Part shown: positions 46,368 to 54,773 of the stretch, in pieces
Numbering within the stretch: the first letter of the stretch is position 1
Layout of the letters: each line of letters starts with the position of its first letter
NCBI RefSeq assembly: GCF_019492055.1
Contig: NZ_JAICBX010000002.1
Coordinates: 310,001 to 374,000, forward strand
Direction: 5' to 3'
Length of the DNA: 64,000 nucleotides
Source of the DNA: Flavimaribacter sediminis
GTDB lineage: Bacteria > Pseudomonadota > Alphaproteobacteria > Rhizobiales > Rhizobiaceae
Translations under genes and position numbers: made by a program
The notes under the pieces: generated by a model
The model's input: only the letters and a program-made list of their open reading frames with translations
Told to the model about the DNA's origin: nothing
The model's database searches: none

Positions 46368-48848
46368 ATGTCGAGCACCAATGCGGGTAATACCGGACAG
46401 GCCGGGACACCCAAAGCCTCATTGAAAGCCGTGCTGTTTCTGGACCTTGCCAGCTCCAGCCGCTTCATGAGTGAACGGCAAGACGAGACAATCGCCTTCC
46501 TGTCGCGTTGCTTTGACCACTTCACCAGAACATGCTCCGACTTTCGCGGACAACTCGTCAAGACAACCGGGGACGGAGCGATGCTTCTGTTCGAGAGCGC
46601 GACAGACGCCATCGAGTTCGCCATGGCGATGCATGAGGCGGTCGCAGACCTGCGCGATGGCTTTCCGAATACGGCCAGATTCCGCGCGGGAATTCATATC
46701 GGGGAAGTGATGTTTCGCGGCGGCGACGCCTACGGCCACGCCGTCAACGTAGCGGCGCGGCTGGAAGGTCTTGCCGGAAGCGGCGGCACCTGCGTCTCCC
46801 AGGAAGTCTACATGCTGGTTCAGCGGACATCGCGCTTCGGCTTCGAGGCGATCGGCGGTCGCCGCATGAAAAACATACCGGAGCACATGCGGGTCTATCA
46901 GGTTCTGAAGGAAATAGACGCCGCGGACAGTCCTGAAATCGGACAACTCTCCGTGCGCACGATAGGCGGACTTTCGGTGTCCCGCGACGAACATTCGCTT
47001 CCGGTCGGCACCCGGGGATCGACCAAGGGACTGCTCGCCTATCTGGTCGTGTCTCCGAATGGCGTCGAGACCGTTGGCCGGCTGAATGCGCTGTTGTGGC
47101 CGGATCGCCCATTCGCCGAGGCGAAAAAATCCATGAACCGGCTGGTGTCGTCAATACGGAGACAGTCGGGTCTGCCGGTCGAGTGGGCCGAAGGTTCGGT
47201 CGCGCTTAATCACAGCCGGCTCGAGATCGATCTGGAGAGAATGGAAAACGACCTGCGCCAGGGGTACGTCGATCCCGTGCTGAACCGCGACGGCGAATGG
47301 CCGGACCGTATTCTTGCCGGTCTGGAAGATGTCGGCCCGCTTTTCACCTCCTGGCTCGCGGTGGCCCGCAGCGAATGGCGCAACCGGATCGCCACCGCGC
47401 TCGAACTCTGCCTCGACATGTTTGAAATCGGCGACGACGGCGCCCGCGACGCGGCCATGGCGCTCGTGCGTATCGAGCCCGGCCACGAACGGGCGGCGCG
47501 CATGCTGATCCGGTACTATCACGCCGTGGACAATCCCGGCGCGGCGCGGCGGGTCTACACCCAGCTCGAAAACTATCTGGATAGATATTTCGGCATCTCG
47601 CCAAAACCGGAAACGGTCGCCGCTCTGCGTGGAGATAACACCGCAGCACAGCCGGCGCGAACGCGCGCGTCGACTGCGCCGTTGCGGATCCAGGTGACGG
47701 AGTTCGAAGCGCTGACCGATGAAGGCCGGGAGATCGCGAACGCTTTCCGCAAGGAGCTCCTCGCCAGCCTGTCCTGTTTTCGCGGCTGGTCCGCCGTCGA
47801 AGGAGAGCAGGCGCCGTCGCTTTCGGCAGGCGTTTCAGACTACAAGCTCAGCGCAACGCTGACGTCGGCTGTCGGCAAACCGGAAATCGTCCTGACCCTT
47901 GGAGAGGCGCGCAGCGGCGGGCTTGTGTGGTCTGATCGTTTCGTGCTCGAGCCGGAAAACCTTCAGGCCGTCAAGCAGCGCGCAATCGGCCGCATAGCCG
48001 CCACCCTCGAGGTTTATATTTCGACGGACAGGCTGGCGCGCACAACAGAGCCGGAGATGGACGCATGCGTCGATCAATGGCTGCAGGGCGAAAAGATCCT
48101 GACGCGCTGGACGCCGCAGAGCCATGACGAGGCGGCGTCGATCTTCACGCGCATAATCGACCATTCTCCCAGTTTCGCGCCCGCCTACGCCAGCCTTGCG
48201 AGCCTGAAGAACGTCAGACACATCGTGCGTCCTGGCCTCGCCCGCGATGCGGAGGATCTCCGGCAGGCTTACCGGCTCGCGCAAATGGCCGTAGAGCTCG
48301 ATCCACTCGACGCGCGCAACCAGTTGGCTGTGGCGTGGTCGTCATCGCTTGACGGCAAGTTCGAAAACGCATCGATCCACATGGAGCTCGCTGCGAAACT
48401 CAACCCGCACAGCCCACGCACACTGATCTCATGCGCGATGGGCTTCGCCTTTTTCGGTGATCATGAACGCGCAATGGAATTGCTGGCGCACAGCATCGAA
48501 TACGCGCCGGTGCTGCTCGATTACCAGTGGAGTTATGCGGCGAGCGTCTATTTTCTGGCCGGAGAGCATGAGAAGGCGATCGAAGCCGCGATCCGCTCGA
48601 GTGATCGCATTATCGATAATCCGGGCTGGCACGCGGCCGCCCTCGCCGCGGTCGGCCGGAGAGAAGAAGCCGCGACCGAATTCAAGCGCCTGTGCGGCGA
48701 TGTCAGCTCCATCTGGGCGGGCGCGACAGCGCCCACCCCGACCGAGATCGCCAGATGGTTCAGCGAAGCCTACCCGATCCGTGAGGACGAGGATCGCGCC
48801 CGCCTGCTTTCACTGATGGAGCAGACCGCTCAGGAACAAGAGTCCTAA
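46368..48848 (+). CDS. Adenylate cyclase (class III) fused to SARP-type DNA-binding/BTAD and TPR domains
   Basis: An 826-residue soluble protein. Residues 20-165 are a class III cyclase with a full catalytic set: metal Asp26 and Asp69, adenine-specifying Lys65 and Asp120, transition-state Asn127 and Arg131. Residues about 195-295 form a SARP-like winged HTH (RLNALLWPDRPFAEAKKSMN), followed by a BTAD-like helical domain to about 425. After a linker come a predicted beta-rich segment (about 440-560) and TPR-like repeats (about 570-800). It may couple cAMP synthesis to transcription. It is divergent from ycaO, which it may regulate. Confidence 0.85.
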   Translation: MSSTNAGNTGQAGTPKASLKAVLFLDLASSSRFMSERQDETIAFLSRCFDHFTRTCSDFRGQLVKTTGDGAMLLFESATDAIEFAMAMHEAVADLRDGFPNTARFRAGIHIGEVMFRGGDAYGHAVNVAARLEGLAGSGGTCVSQEVYMLVQRTSRFGFEAIGGRRMKNIPEHMRVYQVLKEIDAADSPEIGQLSVRTIGGLSVSRDEHSLPVGTRGSTKGLLAYLVVSPNGVETVGRLNALLWPDRPFAEAKKSMNRLVSSIRRQSGLPVEWAEGSVALNHSRLEIDLERMENDLRQGYVDPVLNRDGEWPDRILAGLEDVGPLFTSWLAVARSEWRNRIATALELCLDMFEIGDDGARDAAMALVRIEPGHERAARMLIRYYHAVDNPGAARRVYTQLENYLDRYFGISPKPETVAALRGDNTAAQPARTRASTAPLRIQVTEFEALTDEGREIANAFRKELLASLSCFRGWSAVEGEQAPSLSAGVSDYKLSATLTSAVGKPEIVLTLGEARSGGLVWSDRFVLEPENLQAVKQRAIGRIAATLEVYISTDRLARTTEPEMDACVDQWLQGEKILTRWTPQSHDEAASIFTRIIDHSPSFAPAYASLASLKNVRHIVRPGLARDAEDLRQAYRLAQMAVELDPLDARNQLAVAWSSSLDGKFENASIHMELAAKLNPHSPRTLISCAMGFAFFGDHERAMELLAHSIEYAPVLLDYQWSYAASVYFLAGEHEKAIEAAIRSSDRIIDNPGWHAAALAAVGRREEAATEFKRLCGDVSSIWAGATAPTPTEIARWFSEAYPIREDEDRARLLSLMEQTAQEQES

Positions 48849-48857
48849 CCGATCAGC

Positions 48858-49346
48858 TCACAGGCACCTCTGGAAGGTGACCGTTCCCTTAAGATAGTCC
48901 TCTTCACGACCGGGAACTTCCGCCACGTCTCCGACGATCGTCGCCAGGTATCCGAAGGCGTCCGCCTGGTTGGAGCGCCGTGGCGCCAGAACCGTCATGA
49001 AATGGACGTCCGCGACCCTTTCGTCACGCTTGATCTCGAGCACGAGATGACCGTCTGGCTGGCCCGTATCAACATGCGTCAGATCAAACACATTCCTTCT
49101 CTTGGCCGAATGGCTGATGCGTCTCTGCTTCATCTTGCCTGTTTCGTTCTGAAACTCGTACAGGACATCATAACCTGTGTTTGAAGCACTGATGACATCA
49201 TGCAGAGTTGCGAGAACCGCATCCCAATAGTTGTTCGTGCTTTGCATTCTGGTCTCGACCTGGGTTCCGGCGTAGATCATGCCTTCCCGCCTTTGCTGGT
49301 CGACTGTCAGGGATTTGTCCTGCTTGTAGAAGACGATTGACCCCAT
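48858..49346 (-). CDS. Hypothetical protein, 162 residues, partner of the haem peroxidase
   Basis: I do not recognise this family. The protein is soluble, mixed alpha/beta in appearance, with no signal peptide or helix long enough to span a membrane. VLYEFQNETGKMKQRRISHS and DGHLVLEIKRDERVADVHFMTVL look like consecutive beta-strands of a compact domain; a lone cysteine sits two residues from the C-terminus. It starts 18 bases after the peroxidase stop on the same strand (ATG 49346 after AAAGGGG), so the two are almost certainly cotranscribed. It converges with the cyclase gene with nine bases between. Confidence 0.65.
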   Translation of the reverse strand: MGSIVFYKQDKSLTVDQQRREGMIYAGTQVETRMQSTNNYWDAVLATLHDVISASNTGYDVLYEFQNETGKMKQRRISHSAKRRNVFDLTHVDTGQPDGHLVLEIKRDERVADVHFMTVLAPRRSNQADAFGYLATIVGDVAEVPGREEDYLKGTVTFQRCL

Positions 49347-49364
49347 GATATTCCCCTTTCTTTG

Positions 49365-51101
49365 CTAGTTCAGGTTTCCAATATTGCGAAAGATATCGTG
49401 CAGGGTAAAAGCATTTCCCCGCGTCGCGACCAGCTCGGGATGCGGCTCAAAGCGAACGCGCTGCGCATCGTCGATAATGCTGTCGGGTGACGCCTGAATG
49501 GCGGCGTGAACCGTTTCCATGATGATGCGGGATGCAAGCGGGCCGAGCCGGGTCGACCCGTCGCGGGCGTCGCGGCCGAGCCTCTGGGCCTCTGCAAGCG
49601 TATAGAACCAGAGCGGCGTCGCCTTCGCCATGCGATGGTCGTCTCGAGAAAGGACGTCTCCCAAGGCGCTGCCAAATGCATTGTCCGACAGGTCCGCAAT
49701 ACCGTCGACGCGCTTGCGTTGCCCGCCTGCGGGCAACGGATGTCCCGCCAGTTCGGTATTGACGCATGCGACAAGATCCTGCGCCGGCGACAGGCCGACG
49801 GATCGCCCGCGTTTCAGCGTCAGTTCCGAGAGGGGCACGGTGTTCGATGTTTGGCCGCGTGGCATTTCGTAGACCCAACGCCGGTCGAGTTCCTGAAACA
49901 GAACCGGAAGTTTCGCGTCGATGGCCTCTGCGTATTCCGGCTCGCGCGACCCGTCGAGGTCGAGAAGATAGGACCAGTCGACGACCCAGCGATCCTGCAG
50001 GAATGGCCGGTCGCGGTCGATAACCCTGCCGAGATGGGTGTGGGCCAGAACCTGGCGGGTCGGTTCGCGGGACAGAATTCCATTCAGGAAGTATCGTTCC
50101 CTGACCATGCTGTGACCGAAACGGAAGCATCCGATCGAGAATTCGACCGGAATCCTGAACGGATATGGCAACGCGTCGGCAAACAGAAATCCCCGCCCAT
50201 GGGTCATGACTTCATGATAGACGTCACGATCGATGATGCGTTCGAGATAATCGTGCAGGATCACCGATTGCATATGCCGGCGCGTCAGCCTTTTTGCCGC
50301 GGCTTCATCTGGTTCGATGTCACAAATCCGGTGATGAAACCTGATGATTGACGCGACGAGCTGGGAGACGATGACGTTGTTGTCGTTTCTTTCGTCCGGC
50401 AGAAGCGGAACGCCCTCGGCGTCCCTTGGAATATCGGTAAAGCGCCCGGCGCTGGTCGCGCCGAGGCCGAGACCGCCGCGACACTGATAGGCCTTGCCGT
50501 TCTCCGGATATCCTTCTGGCCGCGCATCGAAAATACTGTCCAGATCGAATGCATGCGTCCGGTAATTCACCGGATTGAGCGGGTCGCTGTCAAAACTCGT
50601 ATAGGACAGGTCATGCGCAAGGAACTGTCCCAGATAGGTGTAGGCCGCAGGTATCGTCGAATGCTCGATCGACCGTTTCTCCGAACACATGGCGGCTGCA
50701 AGCGCACAAAGAGCGCCCTCATCCGGAAGCAGATGATCGTCGATCGCCGGAATCAACCGATGAAAGAAACCGCAGCCGGCAAGTTTACTTTCATGTGACG
50801 TCAGGAACGTCCCAACATCCGCGTGGTAATCCGCGGACACACCATCTTCGGCGTCATGGCGAAGAGTAAGGCTCACGTGCTGTTCTCCGTCACAGTCGGA
50901 GGCGTCTGTAACGACAGGACCATTGATCCCGGTCAGATCAAAATCCAACGTCTGAGGATCAGAGTTGCTGGCGCTTCTGACGCCGACCGATTGCCGGGCG
51001 ACGAAACGCGCGCCTGCTCCGTGACATGTCGCCTTCAAGTCGCCCCCCAAGGCTGGATACGATTTCCATTGTCCTTTCCATGAATGGTAGAAGAAATACA
51101 T
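49365..51101 (-). CDS. Animal-type haem peroxidase (peroxidase-cyclooxygenase superfamily)
   Basis: A 578-residue protein with the XPO superfamily core. The distal histidine is His163 in GQFLAHDLSY, followed by LNPVNYRTHAFDLDSIF; the catalytic arginine is in LPDERNDNNVIVSQL (about 238); the proximal haem ligand is His330 in CFRFGHSMVRERY. No signal peptide is visible with the ATG at 51101. A longer frame to 51344 would overlap the divergent cydD gene and adds non-homologous sequence. Bacterial members oxidise halides, thiocyanate or organic substrates, but the physiological substrate here is unknown. It lies upstream of the 162-residue gene. Confidence 0.85.
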   Translation of the reverse strand: MYFFYHSWKGQWKSYPALGGDLKATCHGAGARFVARQSVGVRSASNSDPQTLDFDLTGINGPVVTDASDCDGEQHVSLTLRHDAEDGVSADYHADVGTFLTSHESKLAGCGFFHRLIPAIDDHLLPDEGALCALAAAMCSEKRSIEHSTIPAAYTYLGQFLAHDLSYTSFDSDPLNPVNYRTHAFDLDSIFDARPEGYPENGKAYQCRGGLGLGATSAGRFTDIPRDAEGVPLLPDERNDNNVIVSQLVASIIRFHHRICDIEPDEAAAKRLTRRHMQSVILHDYLERIIDRDVYHEVMTHGRGFLFADALPYPFRIPVEFSIGCFRFGHSMVRERYFLNGILSREPTRQVLAHTHLGRVIDRDRPFLQDRWVVDWSYLLDLDGSREPEYAEAIDAKLPVLFQELDRRWVYEMPRGQTSNTVPLSELTLKRGRSVGLSPAQDLVACVNTELAGHPLPAGGQRKRVDGIADLSDNAFGSALGDVLSRDDHRMAKATPLWFYTLAEAQRLGRDARDGSTRLGPLASRIIMETVHAAIQASPDSIIDDAQRVRFEPHPELVATRGNAFTLHDIFRNIGNLN

Positions 51102-51313
51102 CGGCTTCCGCAATAGATGAAATGGAGATGGTTTGAAGTTCACGAAACCTTGCGATCGACACGCGTTGCCGGTCACGCAAGAAGCAACCGACCGACCGGG
51201 GCGGATCGTCGCCTCGCCATCGGCCAGGATCCGTGCAATAAGGTCGCAAAACCGACCGCCGAATACCGGCGTCTCGATGAACAAGCAGCCAAGCAACAGC
51301 TTCACCGAACCCG

Positions 51314-53011
51314 ATGAGCGATACCGTTCCTGACGCGAATACACAGGCTGCGCGCCGACTGGAACAAATGCTTCAGCCTCAACGAGGCCGTCTTCGTCTG
51401 GCTTCCTGGCTCAGCGTCGGGGCTTCCCTGTTATGGATTCCGCAAGCCGCCTGCGTGGCTCAGCTCATTGCAGCGCTCGTCGAAGGTTCGCCGGCGTTGC
51501 TCGGTCCATGGAGCGCTAGCCTCCTGTTTGCGGCGCTCGGACTTGTGAAGGCCGGACTTGCGCATGTGTCAGGTAGAATAGCCTTCACCGCGTCGCAGGC
51601 GGCCATCAGCCGTGAGCGGGAAAAAATCCTCGCTGCGCAAAGCCGCCAGTCGCCGCTGGCGACAAGCCAGCGCTCATCCGCTGAAATCACAGCGCTTGCC
51701 GCAGACAAGCTCGAGCTCGTCGCGCCCTACATATTGCGTTACGCGCCAGCCATGGCCCGCACTAGAACTGTTCCTTTCGTCATCCTGGCCATCGCCATGG
51801 TCTTCTCCTGGACTGTAGCCTTCATTCTGCTGATCGCCGGACCACTGATACCCATCTTCATGATTCTCGTCGGAATGGCTGCGCGCACAGCCAGCGAGAA
51901 ACAGATGCAGGAAATCGGGGGCATGAACGCTCTCCTGGCTGAACGAATACGAGCGCTCACAGATTTGCGGCTGCTCGACGCGGTCGACCGCACCGTCGTC
52001 GATTTTTCAACGGCCGCAGAGCGTCTGCGCCGACAGACCATGGAGGTCCTGCGCATCGCATTCCTGTCATCGACCGTTCTGGAGTTGTTTGCAGCGCTCG
52101 GCGTTGCGATGACGGCTGTCTATGTGGGCTTTGCGCTGCTCGGCGAATTGCGTTTCGGCGCCTGGACAACGCCCCTGACTGTCGCCGAAGGCGTTTTTCT
52201 GCTGCTGTTGGCGCCGGACTTCTTTCAGCCGATGCGAGAACTCGCAGCCGCCTGGCACGACCGGGCTGCGGCCCAGGCTGTCGCCAGCGAATTGGCCGAT
52301 CTCGAAGCGGCGCCGAAACTCGAAATTCCGGGAGGCGGGCTCGCCGGGCGGGCGCTCACTGGTCCCGCGAGCGTAGAGGCGCGCGCCCTCTCCTGGACGA
52401 CGCCCGCCGGACGCCTGATACGATTTCCCGAATTTTCCATCGCGGCCGGCGAACGGATCGCCATCACCGGACGCAGCGGCAGCGGAAAATCAACCTTGCT
52501 TGCTTTACTGGCGGGACTTGCGCCCTGCCCCGACGGCGACATTCGCGTCGCCGGGGAGTTGCTTGACGACCGTACCGCGGACGCCTGGCGCGGCAGACTC
52601 GGCTGGATTGGACAGGCCCCGCAGTTTTTCAACGGCAGCCTGCGGGCCAACCTGATCATCTCCGGGCAAACGCGCGACGACGACAGACTTGCGAATTCAC
52701 TTGCGCTCGCCTCCGCAGATCAGATCGTCCGAACTTTGCCGGGTGGGCTCGACACCAGGCTCGGCGAAACGGGACACGGCGTTTCCGGTGGCGAGGCCCG
52801 GCGACTGATGATCGCACGCGCGCTCTATTCCGACGCCGATATCATTCTGGCGGACGAACCGACCTCAGATCTCGATCGCGATACGGCGTCGGCCGTCACC
52901 GAGGGGCTGTTGGCGCTATCGGCGCGCGGCGCCACGCTGATCGTCGCAACCCACGATCTGCAACTCGCGCGCCGCCTCGACCGGATCATCGATCTGGAGA
53001 CCGCCGGATGA
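51314..53011 (+). CDS. cydD: Thiol reductant ABC exporter subunit CydD
   Basis: A 565-residue half-transporter with six transmembrane helices and an ABC ATPase. Walker A GRSGSGKST lies near residue 390, signature VSGGEARRL near 490 and Walker B IILADEPTSDLD near 515. CydDC exports cysteine and glutathione to the periplasm and is required for cytochrome bd haem assembly. The cydC start overlaps its stop (ATGA), and the oxidase genes follow. Confidence 0.94.
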   Translation: MSDTVPDANTQAARRLEQMLQPQRGRLRLASWLSVGASLLWIPQAACVAQLIAALVEGSPALLGPWSASLLFAALGLVKAGLAHVSGRIAFTASQAAISREREKILAAQSRQSPLATSQRSSAEITALAADKLELVAPYILRYAPAMARTRTVPFVILAIAMVFSWTVAFILLIAGPLIPIFMILVGMAARTASEKQMQEIGGMNALLAERIRALTDLRLLDAVDRTVVDFSTAAERLRRQTMEVLRIAFLSSTVLELFAALGVAMTAVYVGFALLGELRFGAWTTPLTVAEGVFLLLLAPDFFQPMRELAAAWHDRAAAQAVASELADLEAAPKLEIPGGGLAGRALTGPASVEARALSWTTPAGRLIRFPEFSIAAGERIAITGRSGSGKSTLLALLAGLAPCPDGDIRVAGELLDDRTADAWRGRLGWIGQAPQFFNGSLRANLIISGQTRDDDRLANSLALASADQIVRTLPGGLDTRLGETGHGVSGGEARRLMIARALYSDADIILADEPTSDLDRDTASAVTEGLLALSARGATLIVATHDLQLARRLDRIIDLETAG

Positions 53012-54681
53012 GATCGCTGCTGCCGATTATTCGTCGCATCTGGACGAACGACTGGTGGTCGCTTCTACGCGGCGCAGCGCTGTCTGTGGCAGTTCTGGTC
53101 GCAGGCATCGCGCTGCTTGGGCTTTCAGGGTGGTTCATCGCAGCCGCCGGCGTCGCCGGTCTTGCCGGCGCTGGCGTCGTTTTCGACGTGTTTCGACCGA
53201 GCGCCGGCGTGCGCTTTCTGGCGCTCGGCCGCACAGCAGCGCGCTACGGCGAACGTATTTTGACCCATGACGCGACCTTGCGCGGTCTTGCCCGTTTGCG
53301 CGTCGATCTGCTGACCGCGCTGTCGACGACGCCGTTTGCGCGATTGCCGGCGCTGCGGGCGTCGGAGCAGCTGACCCGCCTGACGCGGGATGTGGACGCC
53401 CTGGACGGCGTTGCGCTGCGCCTGGTTATCCCGCTTGTCGCAGCAGTCGCCACCTTGATGATTTCCGCCGTTGCCCTGTGGATACTGGTCGATCCGGCGC
53501 TTGTCGTCTGGCTGTTGGCGAGCACGATCGCCGGCATTCTGCCCGCGCTCGGCCTTGTCGCCATGCGGTCCCGCAAACCATCGCGCCTGTCGCAACTGGC
53601 GCTCAACGCCTTTCGCATGCGGTTCATGGATTTGATCCAGGCACGGGCGGAACTGACGATTTTCGGGAAGCTCGACCAACGCGCGGAATATGTCATGGAC
53701 GCCGAGCGGCGGATGCGCAAGGAACTAGAGCGCAATGATCGCATCGAACGCGCCGGCGGCTTTCTGATTTCATCGGCGGAAAGTCTGACCGCCGCCGGCG
53801 CCTTGCTGATCGGCGGCCTGCTCGCCCGGGCCGGCGTCATCGATCCGGCGCTGGCCGCTCTCGGTTTCTTCGCCACACTGGCCATTGCCGAGGCGCTGGG
53901 GCCGCTCAGGCGCGGCCTGGCGGAAATCGGCCGAATGACGGACGCTGCAAGACGGGTCAATCGCCTGCTGGACACCGGAAAGCCACAAGCGGCGTTCGCT
54001 CGATCCCTCACGCATCCAGAGTCGAACGCGCCACTGCTGCAATTTAAAGACGCCTGCTTTTCCTACAGGGAGGAAGGTCCTTTACTGATCGCAGATTTCA
54101 ATCTCCAGGTCGCAAGCGGCGAAACGGTTGCGCTGACAGGCGCAAGCGGCAGCGGAAAATCTACCATCATGCAGCTTGCCGCCTCCATGGTGCGGCCCAC
54201 CCGCGGGACTGTTGCGATACTGGGCAAGGATCTCTGCGATTGGGAAGAACCGCGGCTGCGTGAAACCGTTTCGCTGTTGCCCCAGAGAAGCGCGCTGCTG
54301 AGCGGCGCCATCAGGGACGGACTGGCGGTGGCAAGGCCCGGCCTGAACGATGAAGACGCCTGGGCTGTGCTCTCGGCGGTGGCGCTCGACGACGTCATAG
54401 AAGCGCGCGGGGGACTCGACAGCCGGCTGGGAGAATCCGGAACAGGGCTTTCCGGCGGCGAAAGCCGACGTCTGGCGCTGGCCAGGGTCCTGCTTCGCCG
54501 GCCGGCGCTGCTGCTCCTGGACGAACCGACGGAAGGCCTTGACCGCGACACTGCGACGCGGGTGCTGGCAGGGATCAGAAAATATCTTCCTGAATCAGGG
54601 ATTTTGCTTGCTTCACACAGAGAGGCGGAACTGGTTTTCTCCGACCGGCAGCAAGATGTCGCACTCTTCTGCGAGACTTGA
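53008..54681 (+). CDS. cydC: Thiol reductant ABC exporter subunit CydC
   Basis: A 557-residue partner half-transporter: N-terminal six-helix domain, then ATPase with Walker A GASGSGKST near residue 375, signature LSGGESRRLAL near 485 and Walker B LLLLDEPTEGLD. It overlaps cydD by four bases, so the heterodimer subunits are translationally coupled. Its stop codon lies inside an FNR/FixK-type box that serves the downstream cydA gene. Confidence 0.94.
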   Translation: MRSLLPIIRRIWTNDWWSLLRGAALSVAVLVAGIALLGLSGWFIAAAGVAGLAGAGVVFDVFRPSAGVRFLALGRTAARYGERILTHDATLRGLARLRVDLLTALSTTPFARLPALRASEQLTRLTRDVDALDGVALRLVIPLVAAVATLMISAVALWILVDPALVVWLLASTIAGILPALGLVAMRSRKPSRLSQLALNAFRMRFMDLIQARAELTIFGKLDQRAEYVMDAERRMRKELERNDRIERAGGFLISSAESLTAAGALLIGGLLARAGVIDPALAALGFFATLAIAEALGPLRRGLAEIGRMTDAARRVNRLLDTGKPQAAFARSLTHPESNAPLLQFKDACFSYREEGPLLIADFNLQVASGETVALTGASGSGKSTIMQLAASMVRPTRGTVAILGKDLCDWEEPRLRETVSLLPQRSALLSGAIRDGLAVARPGLNDEDAWAVLSAVALDDVIEARGGLDSRLGESGTGLSGGESRRLALARVLLRRPALLLLDEPTEGLDRDTATRVLAGIRKYLPESGILLASHREAELVFSDRQQDVALFCET

Positions 54682-54691
54682 TATGTATCAA
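54678..54691. promoter_or_regulatory. FNR/FixK-type binding box upstream of cydA
   Basis: TTGATATGTATCAA is a perfect match to the FNR/FixK consensus TTGAT-N4-ATCAA. It overlaps the cydC stop codon and its centre is 89 bases upstream of the cydA ATG, leaving room for a promoter. It implies activation or repression of cydABX by an FNR/FixK-family protein in low oxygen. Confidence 0.8.
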
Positions 54692-54773
54692 TACCATTAG
54701 GCAGATAAGTTGTAATACCTGCGATACTGGGACATGCGCACTGAAGGCGTGTCCAAACCAAAAGGATTTGTAG

